The notes: generated by a model not told the origin, from the letters alone. DNA of 32,137 nucleotides from Streptomyces diastatochromogenes (GCA_001418405.1 LIQL01000132.1:1-32137); one strand, 5' to 3'. Counted from the first letter of the stretch, positions 1 through 8,212 are shown. A program made the numbers and translations.

Positions 1-202
1 CCGGGTCCGGGTCCGGGTCCGCCACCGTATCCCGTCGATCAACTGCCGCGGGTCCAGGTCCGCGGCAGGCCTGGCTTCTTGCCCACCGGCAGCCACGGCT
101 CCAGCCGCTCCACTGGCCGTTCGTCAGATCACCACGTCCCACGAACCGTGATCATCTACGACCTTGATCCACTTTCGCAACAGACCCCGGCCCCTTTGAG
201 CG

Positions 203-784
203 TCACGCGTACCCATCGGCACCCACGTCCCGGGCGACGGCCGGCCCGAGCGGGCCGGCCACGACAGCCAGTTCCACCAGGTCCTCCCCACCGAGCACAG
301 AGGTCCCGGCGCAGCTGCTCCGCCTCAGCCGGACGGTCGCCCGCTGGTAGGGCCGCGGTGGCAAGGAGCACGACGCGGACGTGCGCGCGGGCCTCGACGT
401 CGTGCAGGAGCAGGACGGGCCGGGTGAGCAGGTGTGCAGCCAGGGGCAGCACACCGTCCTCGCGCGGGTGTGCGGCTGGCTCCAGCGGAGCTTCGCCGAG
501 GCCCGAGCGGTGTGGGCCGCAAGCGGCGGCCCGGCCAGGAGCCAGGACGCCACGGCCACACCCCTGGGGCCTGGGTCGGCGGTCAACTCGCCCCAGGCGG
601 CGGCCGGATCGCCCAGGACGTCACTGGCATCGGCCGGCCGGGGTGAGCGAAAGAGACCGGTCGACACCGGGCAGGTGCCCACACACCGCACCAAGACGCC
701 GATCGCGGCCAAGGCAACCAGCAGCAGCGCGTCACCCCGGCCCCAGCCCAGCCACACGCCGGCCCAGACGACCGACTCGCCCAC
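203..784 (-). pseudogene. Decayed membrane-anchored protein gene with two compensating frameshifts
   Basis: Reading from a GTG at 784, the first part encodes a hydrophobic N-terminal stretch (GDALLLVALAAIGVLV) and a segment containing VLGDPAAAWGELTADP. Near 460 the coding signal moves to a second frame (EDGVLPLAAHLLTRP, then VVLLATAALPAGDRPAEAEQ), and near 285 it returns to the first frame (GGEDLVELAVVAGPLGPA). The joined product would be about 190 residues with one membrane segment. I do not recognise the family. The coding character of each piece and the matched pair of shifts suggest a once-intact gene, or two base-calling errors in GC-rich DNA. A second, more decayed copy lies near 19.8 kb. 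Confidence 0.45.
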
Positions 785-1051
785 TACCGCGAACTCGGCA
801 CCCTCAGCCCACCGAACTCAACGAACGGCCCCGGCCTGGTTTGTTGGACCGGGCACAGGGCCGCTACGGAATCAGCGTGGGCTCAGCCCGTCGAACGAGG
901 CTGTCCAGGAAGGCTCCACGCCGTGATCACACGAGACACATCAAGATCGTTTCACGGTTCCTAGCGGCTACGAAACGGCCAACAGCGGTGTCTCACGACG
1001 TGGTTCCACGGAAGTCGTCGAGGGCGAACCGAGCTGAGCTGAGCCGTCCGA
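785..1051. other. Gene-poor spacer
   Basis: No convincing coding frame, RNA gene or strong hairpin was seen between the decayed gene and the epimerase-like gene. In-frame codons continue a short way upstream of the GTG at 784 to a stop codon, so the start of that pseudogene could be slightly further out. Confidence 0.4.
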
Positions 1052-1924
1052 TCACTTATGGCCGCCCACGGCATCGCACAATAGTTGCCGAACACCGCGA
1101 ACAGGTCGGTAACCGAACGCGTTTGTGGCGGCAGTCGAGTCGTACACCCGGTCCAGGCGATCGGGCACCGGCCACCCCTGGTCACGGAATGCCCGCACGA
1201 CGTCCGGAACCCGTCCGGCGAGCACCGCGCCCGCATCGCGGAACAGTGCAAGGCAGTCCTCGCGGTGAAACGGGTGCGGCCCGGAGATATTGAACCTGCC
1301 GGAAACGGTGGGGTGTGCCACGGCCAGGACCCCTGCCGCTGCTACATCGGCAACGTCGACTGCCCGGTGCAGTAGGTGGCGGGCCCGCACAGGCAGTGGC
1401 TCCGGAAAGCATCGCGATATGCGCAGCGTGACCGAAGAAACGGCGCAGGCGGCGACCAGCTCCTCTGCGGCCAGTTTGGTCTCGTCGTAGATGTCCCTGG
1501 GAAGCGGCGTGAGCCGCTCGTCCACCCAGACCGCACGGTCGGTGGGCACCAGGGCGTGTCCGTAGACACTCGTACTGCTGATGTAGAGAACCCGTCGGGC
1601 GCCGAGGCGGGCGGCGTCGTCGAGCAGGCTCGCGGTCGCGCCTACGTTCACAGCTCGGAACTCTTCATCGGTCAGGCGACCGACATGTGGGGCGTGCAGC
1701 GCGGCCGCATGGACCAGGACATCGGCCGACCGCAATGCGGCCAGTCGCACCGGACGGTCTCGCAGGTCTCCGACGACGCTCGTCCAGCGGCCGGGAATCC
1801 GGTCCACGCCGCGGACCACCCAGCCGGCTACGTCGAGTGCCTCAGCCAGGGCCGCTCCGACCCGGCCCGAACTTCCGGTAACCGCAACCAGCCCAACGGG
1901 GGCTCTTCTCGTCGCTAGGTGCAC
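1052..1924 (-). CDS. NAD(P)-dependent epimerase/dehydratase-like extended SDR
   Basis: The 290-residue product has the Rossmann dinucleotide motif TGSSGRVG at residues 16-23, the VHAAALHAP region that follows beta strand 4 of extended SDRs, the STSVYG catalytic-serine segment and the YDETK active-site tetrad motif (Tyr146, Lys150). These identify an NAD(P)-dependent sugar-epimerase-like oxidoreductase. The length is normal or slightly short for the family. The substrate cannot be read from sequence. The GTG start at 1924 lacks a clear ribosome binding site but lies just before the first beta strand, so the true start is at or near it. The gene stands alone and does not form an obvious operon. 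Confidence 0.85.
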   Translation of the reverse strand: MHLATRRAPVGLVAVTGSSGRVGAALAEALDVAGWVVRGVDRIPGRWTSVVGDLRDRPVRLAALRSADVLVHAAALHAPHVGRLTDEEFRAVNVGATASLLDDAARLGARRVLYISSTSVYGHALVPTDRAVWVDERLTPLPRDIYDETKLAAEELVAACAVSSVTLRISRCFPEPLPVRARHLLHRAVDVADVAAAGVLAVAHPTVSGRFNISGPHPFHREDCLALFRDAGAVLAGRVPDVVRAFRDQGWPVPDRLDRVYDSTAATNAFGYRPVRGVRQLLCDAVGGHK

Positions 1925-2366
1925 GCGTCCGACTGTACGGCGTGAACCGAACTCCCGAGGTGGAACAGCTGAACGGGGAGGCGGACTCGGCTCGCGGTCG
2001 CGGTTCGCATCCCCGGGAGGGCGCCGGCCATCGCCAGGCGCAGCAGCGCGCCCGGGCCGCGGCGGCGCGCTGCTGGGCGCGGCCGGCCCTCCACTGGCGG
2101 GCGACGGTCAGACGGACCGCTGACCTTCACCTGAGAGTGGTGGCTGCGATCGCAGAATCCCGGGGGGACGGCGTTAAGTGTCCCGGCTCCGCGTTCCAGG
2201 CGGCGTGCGACTGCCCTGGTCACAGCGCATCTCCGCGTTCCTTCGTCCCAAAACGCCTGGATGTTGTGGCGGCACGGACGGGGCACCCGGCACGCTCGGA
2301 TCGTTCACGTGCCGCGCCCACCAACTGGCGGACGGGGCCAACGATTTCGGATCAAGGGAGATTTCC
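1925..2366. other. Gene-poor spacer upstream of the small secreted protein
   Basis: Open frames exist here on both strands, but their residue composition (Arg/Pro/Ala runs) and lack of start signals look like GC-driven shadows. The region presumably carries the promoter of the small secreted protein. I could not define -10 or -35 boxes. Confidence 0.4.
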
Positions 2367-2660
2367 ATGCGGCGTCTTGCCACCACACTCGGCATACTCG
2401 GCGCGAGCATCGCGCTCACACTCGGCGTGACACAATCGGCCTCCGCCGCGGCCGGAACCCTGCTTTTCAACGGTCAGATCTTTCAGAACCCCACCGGCTG
2501 CAACAGGAGCGAGTATCCCGCCGAAACCGGCCTGGTATCCAACTGGACCGACAGCATCGCCTACGTGTACTCGGACCCCTCCTGCCAAGAGTTCGTCGGC
2601 ATCGCCATGCCGTTCACACTCGTCGGAGTCCCGCACGCATGGTCCGTCCGCTACTACTGA
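2367..2660 (+). CDS. Small secreted protein (97 aa)
   Basis: The ATG at 2367 follows a good ribosome binding site (AAGGGAG, 2354-2360). The product begins with a classic Sec signal peptide: MRRLAT, a hydrophobic core, and a predicted cleavage site after QSASA near residue 27. The mature part of about 70 residues has only two cysteines (in PTGCNRS and DPSCQEF), likely a disulfide pair, and ends in an aromatic tail (WSVRYY). It is probably exported to the cell surface or medium. It resembles the many uncharacterised small exported proteins of Streptomyces; I cannot assign a function. It is flanked by non-coding sequence and appears monocistronic. Confidence 0.8.
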   Translation: MRRLATTLGILGASIALTLGVTQSASAAAGTLLFNGQIFQNPTGCNRSEYPAETGLVSNWTDSIAYVYSDPSCQEFVGIAMPFTLVGVPHAWSVRYY

Positions 2661-3242
2661 GCAGCGCTCAGACAGCCCGGACACCGCTGCCCGCCAGCTT
2701 CACGCCGGTACGGTGACCCACGGCGAACGGCAAGGCAGCGGACCCGGGTGCCCCGCGCCGACGTAGCGGCGCGCCACCCACCGCAGCCGGGCCGCCGGCG
2801 GCACGACCGAACCATCCCCGCCGCCGGCGGCGGCCCAGCAGCAGCGACAAACCCCCTGGGCGCCCACAAGCCGGGCACCGACCGTGGCTCTGCCCAGGAT
2901 TGGGCACCGACAAGTTCCCCAGCGAACGTCGCCGTCCACGGCCGCCGGAAGGGACCGTGGCAAGCCCAGAGCCCAGAGCCCAGATGCCCAGCAACAGCCA
3001 TCGCGGCGCCCACGAGGGCCCGGGAGGCGGCGTACTCCAGCAGGCACCCAGCGCACGCACCGCCGGATCGGAGCCCAACAGGGCCTCCGGCCGGGCCGGG
3101 TTCCCGCAAGCGGCCGGAGCGTGGCATTGGGCGCGGGCGTGGTGGCGTCCGGCCGGGGGCGGGCGGAAAGCCGGCGGGCGGTGTACGCCGGCCCGGGCCG
3201 TATCCACCGTGCTGAGGTCATCCTCGCGGAGGGTTGTGGTGG
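2661..3242. other. Long GC-rich spacer, no gene supported
   Basis: About 580 bp with open frames on both strands, but none has a good start site, a recognisable domain or non-repetitive composition. A tiny tandem of AGCCCAG units lies near 2965-2985. The motif GGGCACCGAC occurs twice (near 2873 and 2909). I see no gene. Confidence 0.4.
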
Positions 3243-3641
3243 TCAGTGGGTGCTGTGGATGCAGAAGGGCTGGCCGGACGGGTCGAGGAGGACGGTCCAG
3301 TGGGTGCCGCCGGGTTGGTGGTCGGGTTTGGTGGCGCCCATTTCCACAAGTCGCTGCTCGGCGGTGTGGACGTCGTCGAAGGCGAGGTCGAGGTGGAAGG
3401 GCAGGTCCTGGGCCGGCCAGTCGGGGGCGGTGAAGGAGGGCGAGGTGTAGAAGAGGTGCATCGTTGCGTTCAGGTGGAAGGCGAAGGCGACGTCGTTGCC
3501 TTCGTCGTCGGGGAAGGTCTGCGACACCGTCGTGCCCAGGGCGGTGGCGTAGAAGTCTGCGAGTTGCCGGCCGTCGCGGGCCCACATGGCCTGGCACATG
3601 AGCGTGCCCGACAGGGGCGTGGGGGTGGTGCGGTGGGCCAC
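3243..3641 (-). CDS. VOC (glyoxalase/bleomycin-resistance fold) protein
   Basis: The 132-residue product is a single vicinal-oxygen-chelate domain: an opening segment followed by GRQLADFYATALG, a middle beta-rich part, PFHLDLAFDDVHTAEQRL and a closing GTHWTVLLDPSGQPF. The GTG at 3641 was chosen because GAGGAAGG lies about nine bases upstream and the domain starts soon after; a much longer open frame exists upstream but has no domain content. Members include glyoxalases, dioxygenases and drug-binding proteins, and the substrate is not evident here. The PFCIHSTH ending matches the DPxGxPFC pattern common in actinobacterial glyoxalase-like proteins. It is transcribed away from the DHFR-like gene at 4057. 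Confidence 0.85.
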   Translation of the reverse strand: MAHRTTPTPLSGTLMCQAMWARDGRQLADFYATALGTTVSQTFPDDEGNDVAFAFHLNATMHLFYTSPSFTAPDWPAQDLPFHLDLAFDDVHTAEQRLVEMGATKPDHQPGGTHWTVLLDPSGQPFCIHSTH

Positions 3642-4056
3642 GCGGTGGTGCCTTCCTCGCTGACCGCGGTGGCCCGCTTGAGAGACACACGGTACGACCG
3701 CCGTCGCCCGGGTGCCGCGCGGCATGAACAGCAGCGGCCGGATCGAGAGCGCCCCCCGGGACTCGACACCCAGCAACGGAACCGGAGCGGACCGGCGACC
3801 GCCCACCGAGCAACAAGTCCCCAACGAACGAGGCCGGCTGGCGCACACGCGACAGACACGACGACCTGGTCGAGCCGAACAGCCACGACGGAGCAACACC
3901 CGGACCGCCCGCGCGGCCGCGGGACGAGGGGCGGCCGAGTAGACCACGCTGAGCGCCGAGCACGAGGGCTGCCGGCGAGCCCGGATCGCGCACCGATAAG
4001 GTTCCCGCGCCGCGCTGGTTTCTACGCCGGACCACCCGCTGACGGAAGGCTGAGCC
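3642..4056. other. Gene-poor spacer between divergent genes
   Basis: About 415 bp between the divergent VOC and RibD-C genes. It must contain both promoters. No convincing coding frame or operator palindrome was found. A short stretch near 3808 (ACAAGTCCCCAACGAAC) resembles one near 2910 (ACAAGTTCCCCAGCGAAC), hinting at an old shared element, but the match is short. Confidence 0.35.
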
Positions 4057-4623
4057 ATGCGGAAACTGATCTACGGCATGAACTTGACCCTGGACGGCTA
4101 CATCGCCGCGGCCGGCGACGACATCGGTTGGAGCGGACCGCCGAGCGACGAGCTGTTCCAGTGGTGGCTCGACCACGAGCAGGCGAGTGGCCTGTCGCTG
4201 TATGGGCGCAAATTGTGGGAGACGATGAGCTCCTACTGGCCGACCGGCGACCAGCAGCCCAACGCCACCCCGGCTGAGATCGAGTTCGCGCGGAACTGGC
4301 GGAACACGCCGAAGGTGGTGTTCTCCTCGACGATCGGCAAGGTCGACTGGAACTCCCGCCTGGTCACCGGCGACGCGATCGCCGAGATCACCCGGCTCAA
4401 GGCCGAGGACGGCGGCCCGATGAACATCGGCGGCGCGACGCTCGCCGGGGCGGCCATGCGTGCCGGGCTGATCGACGAGTACGTGATCGCCGCCCATCCG
4501 GTCCTGGTGGGCGGCGGCACACCGTTCTTCACCGGGCTGGGCAGCTGGGTGAACCTGAACCTGGTGGAGACGCGGACGTTTCCCCGGGGCGTGGTCCTGA
4601 CCAGGTACGAGACGAGGCGCTGA
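4057..4623 (+). CDS. Dihydrofolate reductase family protein (RibD C-terminal domain)
   Basis: The 188-residue product matches the RibD-C/DHFR-like fold throughout: MRKLIYGMNLTLDGYIA at the start, the SLYGRKLWETM segment, PKVVFSST, GPMNIGGATLAG (the NADPH-binding glycine region) and a C-terminal DEYVIAAHPVLVGGGTPFF. Proteins of this kind are NADPH-dependent reductases and are common in actinomycetes as stand-alone copies unlinked to riboflavin synthesis, so the physiological substrate is unknown. The start at 4057 is supported by GGAAGG about seven bases upstream. It appears monocistronic. Confidence 0.88.
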   Translation: MRKLIYGMNLTLDGYIAAAGDDIGWSGPPSDELFQWWLDHEQASGLSLYGRKLWETMSSYWPTGDQQPNATPAEIEFARNWRNTPKVVFSSTIGKVDWNSRLVTGDAIAEITRLKAEDGGPMNIGGATLAGAAMRAGLIDEYVIAAHPVLVGGGTPFFTGLGSWVNLNLVETRTFPRGVVLTRYETRR

Positions 4624-4698
4624 GCAGCAGCACCCGCATCAGGGCGGCGTACGCACCTGCCGAAGAGGGCACCATGCCGGTGGCGGTGTGCCGGACGG

Positions 4699-4932
4699 TC
4701 AGCTCCAATCGTCCGGTCCCGCGGGGGCAGCTTCCTGGTCTTCCTCCGCATCACGCGAGGCGTACGTATGCGGAGGTTCCCAGCCGGTAGACAGCCCCTC
4801 GACGAACCGCAGCGGTCGGTCCGCGACAGCCCAACACCACCAATAACGATCTTGAGTCGAACGGGCGACGGCTTCCACGCTCAAGGCTTGTGGCCGAGCG
4901 CCCCACCTGGCGGGATTCGCGCACTGAAGCAC
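4699..4932 (-). CDS. Small hypothetical protein (up to 77 aa)
   Basis: The frame gives a non-repetitive sequence with plausible protein character: SVEAVARSTQDRYWWCWAV, ADRPLRFVEGL, then an acidic tail ending GPDDWS. It begins ten bases after the stop of the upstream acetyltransferase gene on the same strand, so it may be co-transcribed. No ribosome binding site clearly decides the start; an internal TTG before SVEAVARS would give a protein of about 60 residues. I do not recognise the family. It could also be the tail of a decayed gene. Confidence 0.45.
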   Translation of the reverse strand: MLQCANPARWGARPQALSVEAVARSTQDRYWWCWAVADRPLRFVEGLSTGWEPPHTYASRDAEEDQEAAPAGPDDWS

Positions 4933-4941
4933 TCGGCGTCG

Positions 4942-5514
4942 CTATGTCCGGCGGCGGTGACTCCAGTCCGCTGCGCTCACGGAGTTCAGAATGCAGTCCC
5001 GCCACGCTCCGTTGATGAACTCATGCCTGCGCACCACACGGTCGGTCGTGAACCCCAGCCTCGCCAGGGATCCGCCCTCGGCGAGGGAATTGATCCTCTT
5101 CGCCTTGTCCGCTGGGATCCACCCGCTCACCTTTTCCAGTCCAAGGCTCCCGAAGGCGAAGTCCAGGAGCACCACATGCGCATCGGTGCTGTAGCCGCGA
5201 CCCCACTCGTCCGCTGCGATGGCACAGCCGATGTCCTCGCCCTGGGAGCCGGAACGCACAAGGCGGACGAAGTCGATCGCACGGCCCTCGTCGCGCTCCG
5301 TAACGGCCAGGTAGGACTCGGTCCGTGGTGAGAGCTGGGCGCTCTTGATCGCGCCCTCGATCCTGGCCTGGGTCTCGCTGCGGTCCCGGCTGTCGAACGA
5401 CAGCCACTTGGTCACACGGTCATCGCCGAAAACGCGCTGCATATCGTCGACGTCTTCGACGCGGAAGTCGCGCACCGTCACCTTGTCGCCGACGAGACGG
5501 AGGGGGTACGTCAA
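4942..5514 (-). CDS. GNAT-family N-acetyltransferase
   Basis: The product of about 190 residues is a GNAT acyltransferase of the RimJ/RimL kind: an N-terminal LRLVGDKVTVRDFRVED strand, the central beta-4/alpha-3 acetyl-CoA region with DIGCAIAADEWGRGYSTDA, and a C-terminal ARLGFTTDRVVRRHEF typical of ribosomal-protein or antibiotic acetyltransferases. It would transfer acetyl from acetyl-CoA to an amine; the substrate is unknown. I prefer the TTG at 5514 because GAGGAG lies seven bases upstream; a GTG at 5529 is an alternative with no good binding site. The usual Asn of the N-x-x-S motif before the LGF segment is not in its normal place. A small ORF follows closely. Confidence 0.85.
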   Translation of the reverse strand: MTYPLRLVGDKVTVRDFRVEDVDDMQRVFGDDRVTKWLSFDSRDRSETQARIEGAIKSAQLSPRTESYLAVTERDEGRAIDFVRLVRSGSQGEDIGCAIAADEWGRGYSTDAHVVLLDFAFGSLGLEKVSGWIPADKAKRINSLAEGGSLARLGFTTDRVVRRHEFINGAWRDCILNSVSAADWSHRRRT

Positions 5515-5529
5515 CGCAACTCTCCTCAC

Positions 5530-6205
5530 CTGCAGGGGTGCACAAGGTGCCCGAAGATTCTCGCGTCTTCGGTGCTCGCCTGCGCCTGCGCCTGCGCCGA
5601 ACGAACTCCTTCACCGACCGTTGGAAGGAAGCGGGCAGCGGTGGCGCTTCCAGTCACCCACACGGGGGTAGGGCGTGTGGGGCTCGGTGGTGACCGGCGA
5701 GACGCCGTCGACCGCCCGAGGCTCGGAGGGAAACGTGCTGGCTACGGGCTCAGGTGGCAGCCGGTACCGCTCCGTTGCCGAGTGTCGGCGGGTGCCTCCC
5801 GTTCTCGTCGACAACGACATCCCGGCGCGGCAGGTGCCTCCCACGGTCGTCGACAACTGCTGTCGTGAGACGTCGATAAAGCCAACGCTGCGGCCTGTGG
5901 CGGCCAGCCGGGGCCGAGTGCGTACACCTCGGTGTTGGGCGGCGGTGAACTCGCCGGCTTGTCGGTGCAGGACCAGCAGGCGGGGCGCCCATCGCGGTGG
6001 CGACGTACCCGCCCAGCAGGCACCCCAGCGGGCGGCATCACTGGATGCCGTCGTCAGGCGGCAGGTCCCCAGCGCCACGCCCGGCGGGCCAACGGACGAC
6101 AGTGCGGCAGCGGAAGGACCAGGCCGGCGTGCGGCCAGGCGGCAGGGCCAGCTCAGGCAGCGCGGGCTACAGGCGTACCGACCGCGCGGCGTCGCCCGCG
6201 GGCGC
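5530..6205. other. Spacer with imperfect direct repeat, no gene supported
   Basis: About 675 bp without a convincing gene. It contains a 7-bp hairpin (CCGAAGA/TCTTCGG, 5551-5572) upstream of the acetyltransferase, a CCTGCG triplet run near 5580-5598 and an imperfect 24-bp direct repeat (5792-5815 and 5834-5857). Open frames on both strands are arginine- and proline-rich and lack start signals. Confidence 0.4.
5792..5857. repeat. Imperfect 24-bp direct repeat, 42-bp period
   Basis: Two copies of GTGCCTCCC-NNNN-TCGTCGACAAC-like sequence (5792-5815 and 5834-5857) agree at 20 of 24 positions; the differences are clustered in four adjacent bases. The function is unknown; it could be a binding site pair or part of an old repetitive coding sequence. 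Confidence 0.5.
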
Positions 6206-6787
6206 TCAGTGACCGCCGCGCGGTTCGAAGCAACCGGTCTCCAGGAAGCGGCCGTTGACCTTGACCTCGTAGTTGGTCGACTGGACGAACGCGGTGACGC
6301 AGGCGTCGCGGCGGACGTAGAGGGCGACGCTGGCGCCTGGATTGCTGCCGGGCTCGTGGGCCTGCACGACGAGCGTTCCACGTCCCTGTTCGCTGTCGGG
6401 GCCCTCATTGCGGTAACCGAGCTTGAGCAGCTCCTCGCGCACCCGCTGGGCGTCCCACGCCTTCGCCTTCCAGAGTCGCTTGAGGACGGGTTCGATGCGG
6501 GCGGCTTCTGTGCGGGCGGCATCCTCGCTGGCCGCGGACATGTTCCTGGGAATCTTGAAGCCGTTGTTCTCGCGGTAGTGCGGAGCTCCGTCATGGGCGT
6601 CGGACTCCACGTTGCCCCGTGCGGGGCCTGCTGGGGTAGGTGACGGCGACGGGGAGAGGGTGCCAGCGGGGCTCGCGGCTGGGCCGTTCGCCGCCGGGCC
6701 CACGCGCTGCTGTCCACACGCGGTCAGGGCCACCGTGGCACCCAGGAAGAGAACGGCGGCAACGCGTCTGGATCCGGAGATCTGCAT
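6206..6787 (-). CDS. Secreted lipoprotein, hypothetical
   Basis: The 193-residue product starts with a lipoprotein signal peptide: MQISGSRR, a hydrophobic core and the lipobox LTAC with Cys24 as lipidation site. A Pro/Ser/Ala-rich linker (residues about 30-60) leads to a globular domain with AARIEPVLKRLWKAKAWDA, REELLKLGYRNEG, then strands GTLVVQAHEP and ASVALYVRRDACVTAFV, ending ETGCFEPRGGH. Two cysteines in the mature domain could form a disulfide. It should sit on the outer face of the membrane. Similar lipoproteins are common and uncharacterised in Streptomyces. It appears monocistronic. Confidence 0.8.
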   Translation of the reverse strand: MQISGSRRVAAVLFLGATVALTACGQQRVGPAANGPAASPAGTLSPSPSPTPAGPARGNVESDAHDGAPHYRENNGFKIPRNMSAASEDAARTEAARIEPVLKRLWKAKAWDAQRVREELLKLGYRNEGPDSEQGRGTLVVQAHEPGSNPGASVALYVRRDACVTAFVQSTNYEVKVNGRFLETGCFEPRGGH

Positions 6788-6828
6788 GAGGAGACTCTGC
6801 CACGTCGCAGCCGTGAGACATGGTCAGT

Positions 6829-7398
6829 TCACGTAACCGAAAGAAGGGGGAGAAGGTGATCCGACGAGCCACGGTAAACGGCGGTCGCGTCGTCCGCGGG
6901 CCCCAGCCGGACACCATCCAAGACCGCGGCCCAGGAGGTGGCGCCGGGTTCGAGGGCGGCGACGAGCGAGTACGGCCATCCCGGAATGACCTGCGCGTCG
7001 TCCTTCGCCCGCCCGTAGACGTGGCAGAACGACCGCTGCGCGGAGCGCGGCCCGTCCGGACTCAGCCGCGGCGACACGTCCACCGCCAGCACCAGGCGCC
7101 CGCCGTCGAACTGCGACAGCGGCAGGCCGGCCGGCAGTCTGCGCAGCCGCTCGACGTCGATGTCGCCGCGGTCCAGACCGCCGTACAGCGCGCCGTGCCC
7201 ACGCCGGTGCTCGGCCAGCAAGGTCGGGTCGACCGGGGACTTCACCGGTCCTGCCGCGCACGGCACGGCGTCGGTGAGCTCGAACAGCTCATCGCGTCGC
7301 CTGGCCAGGCACCTGAAGAAGGCGCCCCGGAAAGGGGACACCAGCGCGTACGCCTCCCGCCGGGACCCGGATAGGAGCTCACGCGCATCACACGGCAC
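6829..7398 (-). pseudogene. Truncated DDE transposase (N-terminal fragment)
   Basis: From 7398 to about 6880 this frame matches the N-terminal part of a large Streptomyces transposase family: CLARRRDELFELTDAV, LAEHRRGHGALYGGL, then LVLAVDVSPRLSPDG, which contains the first catalytic Asp region, SFCHVYGRAKDDAQVIPGW and SLVAALEPGATSWAAVLD. Full-length relatives are more than 400 residues. Here similarity ends after DDATAV and the frame stops 20 residues later, so the C-terminal half with the remaining catalytic residues is missing. No terminal inverted repeats were found. It is a dead transposon remnant. Confidence 0.75.
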
Positions 7399-7521
7399 AC
7401 GGTTGCGCGAGGACCACCGCGGCCATCGGGAACCGCGGTCCCCCTACCCCAAGTTCGAGACCCGTTCGAGAGCCTGGGACGGCAGGTCGTACCGGAGGTC
7501 CCGGCAGCACTCAAGGAGGAG

Positions 7522-8118
7522 TCACCCCCCTCCGGCGGCGGTGTGCAGGCACAGCAGGCGGTCGACCAGTTCGTCGGTGTAGGCGGGAGTGAGCGGGCCC
7601 GTTCCGAACAGGATGCGGATGTACATCGGGGACAGGATGAGATCGAGCACCTGGAGGACGTCCGGCGGGTGTTCGCCTCGATCCCGGGCCCGGTCGAGCA
7701 TGGCCTGTAGCTGGCGGGTGCGTTCGGCGAGAAACGCGTCGCGGGCCTCCAGGCCCGGCTGCCCGGAGTTGGACAGGGAGAGGGCCAGGCGCAGTATCGC
7801 CATCCCGTCCGGCCCGGCGACGTCGCGGGCGGCGGTGGCCGCATAGGTGCGCAGATCGCCCTCCAGGCTGCCGGTGTCGGGGGTGGGGGAGGTCGTGGTG
7901 AGCCGGGTGATGGCCACGTCCGAGAGGAGGGCTTCCAGGTTTCCCCAACGGCGGTAGATGCTCGTGTCGGCCACGCCCGCGCGGGCGGCCACGTCGCCGA
8001 CGGTGAAGTTCCCGTATCCGCGGTCGCCGGCCAGGTCGGCGACCGCCTGATGCACTGCCGCGCGGACGCGAGCCGCCCGGCCACCGGGCCGGCGGGCCGG
8101 CTCTCGTTGCCTCTCCAT
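7522..8118 (-). CDS. TetR/AcrR-family transcriptional regulator
   Basis: The 198-residue product has an N-terminal TetR helix-turn-helix: RAAVHQAVADLAGDRGYGNF, TVGDVAARAGVADTSIYRRW (recognition helix region about residues 40-58), followed by NLEALLSDV. The C-terminal helical ligand-binding and dimerisation domain contains DGMAILRLALSLSN and ILSPMYIRILFGTG, resembling the TetR C-terminal domains of the TetR_C_11/16 type. I prefer the ATG at 8118; a GTG at 8127 is possible. It is divergent from the alpha/beta hydrolase gene at 8213. The intergenic region holds two palindromes, so it most likely represses itself and the hydrolase until a ligand binds. Confidence 0.9.
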   Translation of the reverse strand: MERQREPARRPGGRAARVRAAVHQAVADLAGDRGYGNFTVGDVAARAGVADTSIYRRWGNLEALLSDVAITRLTTTSPTPDTGSLEGDLRTYAATAARDVAGPDGMAILRLALSLSNSGQPGLEARDAFLAERTRQLQAMLDRARDRGEHPPDVLQVLDLILSPMYIRILFGTGPLTPAYTDELVDRLLCLHTAAGGG

Positions 8119-8130
8119 GATCCCCACTTT

Positions 8131-8151
8131 AACGCAGTCGAGACTTGCGTT
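8131..8151. promoter_or_regulatory. Putative TetR operator 1
   Basis: AACGCAGTCGAGACTTGCGTT is an almost perfect inverted repeat: AACGCAGTC and GACTTGCGTT pair except for one extra T. It lies 13 bases upstream of the preferred TetR start, ideal for autorepression. Confidence 0.6.
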
Positions 8152-8179
8152 TGCTGTTTCCGCGACCCTACAGTCCCAC

Positions 8180-8204
8180 TAAACGCAGCCAACAACTGCT
8201 TTAG
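8180..8204. promoter_or_regulatory. Putative TetR operator 2
   Basis: TAAACGCAG and CTGCTTTAG flank a 7-base centre and share the AACGCAG half-site of operator 1. The site overlaps the region just before the ribosome binding site of the hydrolase gene (GGAG at 8204-8207), consistent with repression of that gene. Confidence 0.55.
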
Positions 8205-8212
8205 GAGTGTCG

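Noticed and set aside
1..20. CCGGGT triple repeat at the window start as a telomere or array
   Set aside because: Only three six-base units are present and there are no palindromes typical of Streptomyces telomeres.
79..1293. 404-residue open frame on the plus strand
   Set aside because: Composition is dominated by Arg, Pro and Ser, no domain is visible, and it is antisense to the SDR gene and the decayed membrane-protein gene.
3642..4058. Upstream extension of the VOC gene at 3243
   Set aside because: The added sequence has no VOC character, and GAGGAAGG before GTG 3641 sets the start.
2668..4497. 609-residue open frame on the minus strand
   Set aside because: Arg/Pro/Ala-rich with no start signal, and it runs antisense to the well-supported DHFR-family gene and across the VOC gene. 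It is a GC-driven shadow.
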